A stretch of 7,612 nt of DNA from DATBED01 sp035480695. GTDB taxonomy: Bacteria > Patescibacteriota > Saccharimonadia > Saccharimonadales > UBA4665. The position numbers and the translations under genes were made by a program. This document shows positions 1 through 4,181 of this stretch, piece after piece (positions within the stretch are counted from its first letter, which is position 1; each line of letters begins with the position of its first letter). The DNA lies in NCBI GenBank assembly GCA_035480695.1, contig DATIHM010000077.1:1-7612 (forward strand), in the 5' to 3' direction. The notes beneath the pieces are model-generated. The model searched no databases and was not told where the DNA came from. It saw only the letters and a program-made list of their open reading frames with translations.

Positions 1-257
1 TCAAACCCGAGCCGGTCAAGCGTACTGGCGGTAAGTTGAGCGGCCGGAATTTCGTGGTCACCGGCACGCTCGAAAGTATGGGCCGTGAAGAAGCGGCCGA
101 GAAAATCCGCGCCTTGGGTGGCACCTTCCAAAGCTCGGTCGGCAAAGACACGGATTACCTGGTGGTAGGCGCTAATGTCGGCGCCAGCAAACTAACCAAA
201 GCCGAAAAGCTTGGCACCAAACAAATCGGCGAATCCGAATTCTTAAAGTTGCTTTAG
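1..257 (+). CDS. ligA: NAD-dependent DNA ligase, C-terminal BRCT domain (5' end outside window)
   Basis: The frame is open from base 3 and gives the last 84 residues of a protein that stops at TAG 255-257. From about residue 12 to the end it matches the BRCT domain that closes bacterial LigA: an LSGRNFVVTGTL start, then R-E-E-A, a GG-turn (ALGGTF), SVGKDTDYLVVG, an ASKLTKAEKLG segment and the ending ESEFLKLL. In LigA this domain helps the ligase clamp on nicked DNA; the adenylation, OB, zinc-finger and helix-hairpin-helix domains would lie to the left, outside the window. A TTG at 36 is not a credible start because the frame continues upstream into a typical linker. Another BRCT protein is possible, but the terminal position and wording of the motifs favour LigA. 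No intrinsic terminator follows; the next gene has its own promoter. Confidence 0.86.
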   Translation, partial: KPEPVKRTGGKLSGRNFVVTGTLESMGREEAAEKIRALGGTFQSSVGKDTDYLVVGANVGASKLTKAEKLGTKQIGESEFLKLL

Positions 258-264
258 CTGACGC

Positions 265-279
265 TTGTAAATCTTACAA
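265..279. repeat. Perfect inverted repeat overlapping the -35 box
   Basis: TTGTAA (265-270), a three-base ATC spacer and TTACAA (274-279) form a perfect 6+3+6 dyad. Its left arm is the -35 box of the promoter above, where a dimeric repressor would block polymerase. It could also be chance in an AT-rich gap. The six-base arms and three-base loop, with no T-run after them, make it a poor terminator for ligA. Confidence 0.4.
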
Positions 280-293
280 CCCGGGCGTATAGT
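265..293 (+). promoter_or_regulatory. Sigma70-type promoter for the DUF1761-like gene
   Basis: A -35 box TTGTAA (265-270) is followed after exactly 17 bases by a -10 box TATAGT (288-293). Transcription would start near 300, about 20 bases before the ATG at 321, leaving room for the ribosome site at 307-314. The match is good but was found by eye only. Confidence 0.55.
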
Positions 294-320
294 TCGAATT
301 ATCAATAAGGAGGGTTCACA

Positions 321-725
321 ATGAACTGGGATATCAACGTAGTCGCCGGCTTGGTCGCCGGTGTGGCCGCCATGGTGCCGGGCGCCATAATCTATTCGCC
401 GCAAGTGCTGGGCAACGCCTGGATGAAGGAAATAAAGCACAAGCCGGGGGAGGGCGGCAGCCCGGGCGCGGCCGTCGCCAAAATGTTCGTCACATCGCTC
501 ATTAACGGCTTGGTCGCTTCACTGATTGTCTGGTCGGCCGGCGCCCACACTTTCGCCGACGCAGTCAAGCTGACCATGCTATTTGTCGGCTGGTTCTGGA
601 TCTCCGCTAACCTGATGCTGGTCTTCTTTGAGAACCGCAGCTGGAAGTGGTTCCGCATCACCGCCCTCAGCCATGTTTTCACCGCTGCCGTCATCGGCAT
701 CGTGCTCGGCCTCTTCGTGAAGTAA
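321..725 (+). CDS. DUF1761-like small membrane protein
   Basis: This 134-residue protein looks like the DUF1761 family of small inner-membrane proteins of unknown function. Four hydrophobic segments are visible at about residues 6-28, 53-75, 80-104 and 110-133. A short loop after the first helix (IIYSPQVLGNAWMKE) resembles the family's characteristic tyrosine-serine-proline and tryptophan-methionine pattern, and a proline/glycine-rich loop (about residues 40-50) lies before helix 2. The start is secure: a strong ribosome site AAGGAGGG (307-314) sits six bases before ATG 321. The gene has its own promoter (265-293) and stops at 723-725, only 27 bases before the next start. Family assignment is by pattern and not certain. 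No catalytic residues are evident, so no function is proposed. Confidence 0.72.
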   Translation: MNWDINVVAGLVAGVAAMVPGAIIYSPQVLGNAWMKEIKHKPGEGGSPGAAVAKMFVTSLINGLVASLIVWSAGAHTFADAVKLTMLFVGWFWISANLMLVFFENRSWKWFRITALSHVFTAAVIGIVLGLFVK

Positions 726-736
726 GCATTAGCGCA

Positions 737-745
737 TGATATAAT
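737..745 (+). promoter_or_regulatory. Extended -10 promoter placing transcription start at or next to an ATG
   Basis: A perfect TATAAT (740-745) is preceded by TGA (737-739), the extended -10 signature, which can work without a good -35; the sequence 17 bases upstream is poor. The start point falls at about 752-753, which is the first base of the ATG at 753. If that ATG is used, the mRNA is leaderless. Confidence 0.55.
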
Positions 746-752
746 CGAGGCA

Positions 753-1490
753 ATGCGGGAGCGCAAAGCCACGGTTCTGAACTGCTTTTCGCCGCCAGTA
801 ATGATTGCCACTATGGTAACCGAAGCAAGCCTGGCGGTCTACACGATTTGGCGTTACGCCATGACGCCAATAACCCGCTTAATCACCTTGCTTTTGGTCT
901 GCCTAGCAACTTTTCAGCTGGCAGAATATAGCGTCTGCACCGGTTTAGGCGGCTTAACCCCCGAAAACTGGTCGCGCCTCGGTTTTGTAGCAATTGCCGC
1001 CTTGCCAGCCCTTGGGCTGCACACTCTGCACGTCTTAGCAGGCAAACCAGGCCGCCGGTTACTGATGGTCAATTACGCCATGATGGGCGCCTTCGTACTA
1101 GCCTTCTTGGCGTTCCCGAACGTCTTCGACAACTATCAGTGCACCGGCAATTACGTGATTTTCCACTTGCGTCCCCGCTTCGGCGGAATCTATTACCTCT
1201 ATTATTTCGGCTGGTTGTTCACGGCCATAGGCCTGGCTTGGAAATGGCTGCGTGAACTTAAAGAGCAGGACCACAAAGAGCAAACCAAGCGGGAGACACT
1301 GAAAGCCATGATTGCCGGTTACCTGGTATTTCTAGTTCCAGTGACTGTAGCGAATGCAGTCAATCCCTCGTCACGTGCCGGCATACCGAGCATTATGTGC
1401 GGCTTCGCCGTGCTGCTGGCTTTGGTTTTGGGATTTTACATCCTACCCCGAGTTGGTGAGCCCAAAGCCTTGACAAAACAAGCAAAATGA
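753..1490 (+). CDS. Seven-transmembrane protein of unknown function (sensor-like module)
   Basis: This protein of up to 245 residues has seven hydrophobic segments, at about residues 17-36, 41-62, 75-95, 102-122, 143-166, 183-203 and 210-232, then a short charged tail ending at 245. The layout resembles the seven-helix membrane sensor halves joined to histidine kinases in other bacteria, but no kinase or other cytoplasmic domain follows. I cannot name the family. Conserved-looking features include AEYSVC after helix 2, histidines in GLHTLH at the end of helix 3, and a Cys at 130. The start is uncertain. ATG 753 has no ribosome site but lies exactly at the predicted transcription start. ATGs at 801 (residue 17) and 813 (residue 21) give a protein that begins right at helix 1, but they also lack a ribosome site. 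The last codons contain the -35 box of a downstream promoter. Confidence 0.75.
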   Translation: MRERKATVLNCFSPPVMIATMVTEASLAVYTIWRYAMTPITRLITLLLVCLATFQLAEYSVCTGLGGLTPENWSRLGFVAIAALPALGLHTLHVLAGKPGRRLLMVNYAMMGAFVLAFLAFPNVFDNYQCTGNYVIFHLRPRFGGIYYLYYFGWLFTAIGLAWKWLRELKEQDHKEQTKRETLKAMIAGYLVFLVPVTVANAVNPSSRAGIPSIMCGFAVLLALVLGFYILPRVGEPKALTKQAK

Positions 1491-1497
1491 TTATGAT
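1470..1497 (+). promoter_or_regulatory. Promoter inside the 3' end of the seven-helix gene, driving the candidate small RNA
   Basis: A perfect TTGACA (1470-1475), 16 bases, then TATGAT (1492-1497, five of six consensus bases). It is among the best sigma70 matches in the window. It lies across the last codons and stop of the upstream gene, and no credible protein gene follows before the terminator at 1608. Transcription would start near 1504. Confidence 0.6.
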
Positions 1498-1528
1498 TAA
1501 AAGTATTCGTGCGCATTGCGGCGCGTGA
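1487..1528 (+). other. Possible 13-codon ORF overlapping the upstream stop (ATGA)
   Basis: An ATG at 1487-1489 overlaps the TGA of the seven-helix gene and opens 13 codons (MIMIKSIRAHCGA) ending at TGA 1526-1528. The ATGA overlap is the usual form for translational coupling, and translation would cover the 5' arm of the long helix described below, as a leader peptide might. It is very short and lacks a ribosome site, so chance is more likely. Confidence 0.15.
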
Positions 1529-1552
1529 AACAAACACAAAAACAAAATTTGA

Positions 1553-1569
1553 CCACCCGCCGCGGGTGG
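1553..1569 (+). repeat. GC-rich hairpin within the candidate small RNA
   Basis: Seven perfect G/C-rich pairs close a three-base loop (CCG at 1560-1562). No T-run follows, so it is not a terminator by itself. Together with its position inside the longer 1507-1579 pairing this suggests RNA structure with a different role. Confidence 0.6.
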
Positions 1570-1580
1570 GCGCGCACGAG

Positions 1581-1608
1581 AAAGCCAAGCCTAGCCGCTT
1601 GGCTTTTT
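1581..1608 (+). terminator. Intrinsic terminator
   Basis: A perfect ten-base-pair stem, 1581-1590 (AAAGCCAAGC) with 1597-1606 (GCTTGGCTTT), with a six-base loop CTAGCC, runs into a T tract (1604-1608). It ends transcription from the seven-helix gene and/or the candidate small RNA, and separates them from tRNA-Ala. Confidence 0.88.
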
Positions 1609-1627
1609 ACCTCTTAAATAGTAGAAT
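1599..1627 (+). promoter_or_regulatory. Likely promoter for tRNA-Ala and asd
   Basis: TTGGCT (1599-1604), 17 bases, TAGAAT (1622-1627). Transcription would start near 1634, about ten bases before the tRNA. The -35 lies within the right arm of the terminator, so the same bases serve both signals. Confidence 0.45.
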
Positions 1628-1644
1628 GATTTACTGCAGACCAC

Positions 1645-1721
<77 letters not shown>

Positions 1722-1739
1722 AATTTATAAGAAAGACTT

Positions 1740-2780
1740 ATGAACAATCCAGAAGGCTTGAGGGTGGCCGTCGTGGGCGCTACCGGCACAGTGGGTGGCA
1801 AAATGCTCGAAATTTTAGAGGAACGTAACTTCCCGGCGGCTAGCATGGTGCCGTTCGCCAGCAAATTTTCTGTAGATATGGGACGGGCTGTTAGGTGGCA
1901 CGGCACTACTTTTTCTGTGAGGGACGCAGATGTAGAAGATTTGTATGGTATCGACATCGCATTGTTCTCGGCTGGCGCCGACACGTCCTGGCATCAAGCG
2001 CCACGCTTTGTAGAAGCTGGAGCCATAGTTATCGATAATTCCTCAGCCTGGCGGGACGATCCGGAGGTGCCGTTGGTCGTTTCTGAGGTCAATCCAGAAA
2101 AGTTGGAACGAATCCCAAAAGGCATCATCGCCAATCCAAACTGCACGACCATGATAGCCATGCCAGTTTTGAAACCCTTGCATGACAGAGCCGGCCTGAA
2201 ACGCATGGTCGTTTCAACCTATCAAGCAGTCTCTGGAGCGGGTCTGCAGGGCGTTACCGAATTAAGGTGGCAAGCTAAGCGTGCTATCACATTGGGAAAC
2301 AGCCTTGACCTCGTAAATAAACCTCAGTTAGAGCTCTTGCCCAATAACGAAGTTTTTGCGGATCGCATTGCTTTCAACGTAGTAGCGGTTAACGGCGCCT
2401 TGGTTGACGGCCACACTACAGAAGAGTTAAAGCTCGTCAACGAAAGCCGCAAAATACTCGGCCTATCCAAATTAGCGGTTTCGGCCACTTGCGTACGGGT
2501 GCCGGTTTATACAGGCCACTCGCTGTCAATTAATGCTGAGTTCCGTGAAAAGATTTCAGCCAAGGAAGCTACTGAAATCCTTGAAGGCTCGCCAGGCGTA
2601 CAAGTAGTTGAGATGCCGACTCCCTTGGAGGCAACGGGTCAAGATGATGTCTTTGTCGGACGTATTCGCCAGGAGGGCAGTCGTCGCTTAGCAATGTTCA
2701 TCAGCGGTGATAACCTGCGCAAGGGCGCCGCGCTGAACGCTGTGCAGATTGCCGAGCGGCTGCTAGAACAGATGATGTAA
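1740..2780 (+). CDS. asd: Aspartate-semialdehyde dehydrogenase
   Basis: This cytoplasmic enzyme makes L-aspartate 4-semialdehyde from aspartyl phosphate with NADPH, the branch point to diaminopimelate/lysine, threonine and methionine. The 346 residues are full length for the family. Visible motifs are the nucleotide-binding GATGTVG (residues 13-19), SSAWR with phosphate-binding Arg105, NPNCTT with catalytic Cys135, YQAVSGAG (161-168), substrate-binding Arg253 and the general base His260 in VRVPVYTGHS, and GDNLRKGAALNA near the C-terminus. All key residues are intact. The start ATG 1740 directly precedes the Rossmann motif; no strong ribosome site is present (AAGAAAG at about 1729-1735 is weak). 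It lies 18 bases after tRNA-Ala and probably shares its transcript. No other lysine, threonine or peptidoglycan-precursor gene is nearby, so the pathway it serves cannot be read from context. Its codons end in A/T more often than those of the gene at 6741. Confidence 0.96.
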   Translation: MNNPEGLRVAVVGATGTVGGKMLEILEERNFPAASMVPFASKFSVDMGRAVRWHGTTFSVRDADVEDLYGIDIALFSAGADTSWHQAPRFVEAGAIVIDNSSAWRDDPEVPLVVSEVNPEKLERIPKGIIANPNCTTMIAMPVLKPLHDRAGLKRMVVSTYQAVSGAGLQGVTELRWQAKRAITLGNSLDLVNKPQLELLPNNEVFADRIAFNVVAVNGALVDGHTTEELKLVNESRKILGLSKLAVSATCVRVPVYTGHSLSINAEFREKISAKEATEILEGSPGVQVVEMPTPLEATGQDDVFVGRIRQEGSRRLAMFISGDNLRKGAALNAVQIAERLLEQMM

Positions 2781-2785
2781 CGACC

Positions 2786-2807
2786 CGCAGCCAGCCCTCT
2801 GGTTGCG
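2786..2807 (+). repeat. Stem-loop after asd, no T-run
   Basis: CGCAGCCAG (2786-2794) pairs with CTGGTTGCG (2799-2807) across a four-base loop CCCT, nine pairs with one G-U. It starts six bases after the asd stop. Without a T tract it is not a standard terminator; it may protect the asd mRNA 3' end. It overlaps the -35 of the next promoter. Confidence 0.4.
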
Positions 2808-2831
2808 CAAAGTCCCGGCTCATCCTACAAT
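2803..2831 (+). promoter_or_regulatory. Likely promoter for the slipin-Nudix pair
   Basis: A weak -35 TTGCGC (2803-2808), 17 bases, then TACAAT (2826-2831). Transcription would start near 2838, leaving a leader of about 12 bases that is little more than the ribosome site AAGGAGG (2839-2845). Confidence 0.45.
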
Positions 2832-2849
2832 TATGAAAAAGGAGGCCGT

Positions 2850-3611
2850 ATGGTTGGTCTGTGGATTCTGATAGCGGTTGCGGTAATCTTAATTTTATTG
2901 GGCGTGCGGCTGATCAATCAGTATGAGCGCGGTGTCGTTTTCAGGCTGGGCAAAGTGCGGCCGAACGTCAAGGAACCCGGCCTGCGCCTGATTATTCCAC
3001 TCATTGACCAGATGCGGAAGGTCAGTCTGCGGATTGTTACCCTACCGATTGATCCGCAAAAGATTATCACGAGAGATAACGTTTCCATCGATGTTGCCGC
3101 GGTGGCTTACTACCAGGTGCAGGATCCGACCAAGTCCATCGTGGAGATTGAGAATGTCATTTCAGCAACCTATCAGATTGCCCAGACGACGGTGCGCAAC
3201 GTGGTCGGCCAGAGCAATCTTGACGATGTGCTGAGCGAGACAGCTGTTATCAACGACAAAATCAAACAACTGCTCGAGGCGGCCACCGAAAAATGGGGCA
3301 TTTACATCAGTACCGTCGAAGTCAAGGACATCCAGCTACCTGAGAGTATGCAAAGAGCCATGGCTAGCCAGGCAGAAGCAGAACGCGAAAAACGCGCCAA
3401 AATCATAGCCGCCGAAGGTGAGCAACTAAGCGCTGCCAAACTAGGTGAAGCTGCCGATATAATTGCGGCGCACCCCATCGCCTTGCAGCTCAGGAACCTG
3501 CAAGTACTCAATACTATCGCCGCCGAGCAAAACAGTACCATCATTTTCCCGAGCCAGTTCCTGGACACTATCCAAAGCGTCAAAGAGTTTATGGCCAAAG
3601 AAAAAAAATAA
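2850..3611 (+). CDS. Slipin / stomatin-like SPFH (band 7) membrane protein
   Basis: These membrane-anchored scaffold proteins form oligomers in the membrane and are linked to microdomain organisation and protease control. The 253 residues have one N-terminal hydrophobic helix (about 3-22), then the SPFH domain opening with YERGVVFRLGKV (25-36) and the EPGLRLIIPLID segment. The signature VEVKDIQLPESMQRAM (156-171) is followed by an alpha-helical REKRAKIIAAEGE region (179-191), as in bacterial slipins of usual length. GGAGG at 2841-2845 supports ATG 2850. Bacterial slipins are often paired with an NfeD-type partner; none is seen here. Instead a Nudix gene follows after nine bases, with its ribosome site overlapping the slipin stop codon, so the two are almost certainly co-transcribed. 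Confidence 0.93.
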   Translation: MVGLWILIAVAVILILLGVRLINQYERGVVFRLGKVRPNVKEPGLRLIIPLIDQMRKVSLRIVTLPIDPQKIITRDNVSIDVAAVAYYQVQDPTKSIVEIENVISATYQIAQTTVRNVVGQSNLDDVLSETAVINDKIKQLLEAATEKWGIYISTVEVKDIQLPESMQRAMASQAEAEREKRAKIIAAEGEQLSAAKLGEAADIIAAHPIALQLRNLQVLNTIAAEQNSTIIFPSQFLDTIQSVKEFMAKEKK

Positions 3612-3615
3612 GGAG
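3610..3615 (+). promoter_or_regulatory. Ribosome site supporting a TTG start for the Nudix gene
   Basis: AAGGAG begins within the TAA stop of the slipin gene (3609-3611) and lies five bases before TTG 3621. This spacing decides the non-ATG start and couples the two genes. Confidence 0.7.
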
Positions 3616-3620
3616 CCTGT

Positions 3621-4055
3621 TTGCTGCAGCCCGACGCCAATCTCGACATACCCAGCCCGTACTACCGCGTTTCCCTCAAGGCGATAGTGTTCGATGACGA
3701 TAACCGGCTGCTGGTCATCCAAACCCAGGATGGCTTTTGGGAATTGCCTGGCGGCGGCTGGGAGCACGGCGAGTCGATGCAACACTGCCTGCGCCGCGAG
3801 ATGATGGAAGAGCTCTGCCTAGGCGTAAAGCACATCGACTTCAAGCGGATTTACCCGTATTCATCAAAGGGACGCACCGGGCATTTCAGGCTGAAGCTGG
3901 CGGTTCCAGTCACAGTGCAGGATTACGACGTCAAAATCAGCGACCCCGACATAAAGGCGCATCGGTTCGTCACGCCGCAGCAGCTGGCCAAGCTGGACAT
4001 GGTTGATTCCGAGAGCGGCATCAAGCAGCATATCCCGCGCATCTGGCCTGGTTGA
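3621..4055 (+). CDS. Nudix hydrolase
   Basis: Nudix enzymes hydrolyse a nucleoside diphosphate linked to another group, using Mg2+ or Mn2+. This 144-residue protein is a single Nudix domain. The Nudix box runs from Gly45 to Leu67, with Glu51, Arg59, Glu60, Glu63 and Glu64 all in place in the pattern G-x5-E-x7-R-E-U-x-E-E-x-G-U. The late Gly of that pattern is Cys66 here (REMMEELCL), a departure in a position that normally allows a tight turn; the catalytic metal-binding glutamates are intact, so activity is likely. The start is TTG 3621, chosen for the AAGGAG at 3610-3615. The substrate cannot be told from sequence. The gene follows the slipin gene by nine bases, and its stop codon lies within the -35 of the tRNA-Phe promoter. 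Confidence 0.93.
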   Translation: MLQPDANLDIPSPYYRVSLKAIVFDDDNRLLVIQTQDGFWELPGGGWEHGESMQHCLRREMMEELCLGVKHIDFKRIYPYSSKGRTGHFRLKLAVPVTVQDYDVKISDPDIKAHRFVTPQQLAKLDMVDSESGIKQHIPRIWPG

Positions 4056-4080
4056 AAAGCCCACCCGTAATCTGTAAAAT
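4052..4080 (+). promoter_or_regulatory. Promoter for tRNA-Phe
   Basis: TTGAAA (4052-4057) and TAAAAT (4075-4080) are separated by 17 bases; each matches five of six consensus bases. The -35 overlaps the Nudix TGA stop (4053-4055). Transcription would start near 4087, six bases before the tRNA. Confidence 0.7.
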
Positions 4081-4092
4081 AAAGAGCTGCGT

Positions 4093-4168
4093 GGCGCTTT
4101 AGCTCAGTTGGTAGAGCAGAGGCCTGAAGAGCCTTGTGTCCCCAGTTCGAGTCTGGGAGGCGCCACCA
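4093..4168 (+). tRNA. tRNA-Phe (anticodon GAA), CCA encoded
   Basis: The acceptor GGCGCTT (4093-4099) pairs with AGGCGCC (4158-4164), and the D arm reads GCTCAGTTGGTAGAGC. The anticodon stem GAGGC/GCCTT encloses the loop CTGAAGA with anticodon GAA, and the T arm CCCAG/CTGGG encloses TTCGAGT. The discriminator is A4165, and CCA is encoded at 4166-4168, 76 nt in all. A T-rich tract (TTATTTTTTG, 4171-4180) follows without a separate hairpin and may help end transcription. Confidence 0.97.
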
Positions 4169-4181
4169 GATTATTTTTTGT

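Larger units (their letters stand above)
1504..1608 (+). ncRNA. Candidate small RNA (about 105 nt) with own promoter and terminator
   Basis: The predicted transcript starts near 1504 and ends at the terminator T-run at 1608. Three helices can be drawn. The outer helix pairs 1507-1514 (TCGTGCGC) with 1572-1579 (GCGCACGA), eight perfect pairs plus a possible U-G pair at 1506/1580. Inside it is a strong hairpin, 1553-1559 with 1563-1569 (CCACCCG/CGGGTGG, three-base loop). The terminator hairpin at 1581-1606 follows directly after the outer helix. Between helix arms, bases 1527-1552 are an A/C-rich, nearly G-free single-stranded stretch. GCGGCG at 1518-1523 could instead pair with CGCCGC at 1558-1563, which would open the inner hairpin. 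It does not carry the motifs of SRP RNA, tmRNA or RNase P that I know. The alternative is a structured 3' untranslated region of the upstream gene. Confidence 0.4.

Noticed and set aside
243..440. Minus-strand 65-codon frame across the ligA/DUF1761 gap
   Set aside because: It overlaps the promoter and ribosome site of a well-supported plus-strand gene and resembles no protein family.
392..811. Minus-strand 139-codon frame opposite the DUF1761-like gene
   Set aside because: It is antisense to a gene with a strong ribosome site and membrane-protein pattern, has no ribosome site, and crosses the extended -10 at 737-745.
1504..1608. Known RNA classes (SRP RNA, 6S, tmRNA, RNase P) for the gap transcript
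   Set aside because: The SRP GGAAG-type tetraloop motif, a tRNA-like end and the RNase P core motifs are absent, and the length does not fit 6S.
3302..3785. Two minus-strand frames of about 115 codons opposite slipin and Nudix
   Set aside because: They mirror codon bias of two well-recognised genes; the translations show no domain and have no promoter or ribosome site.
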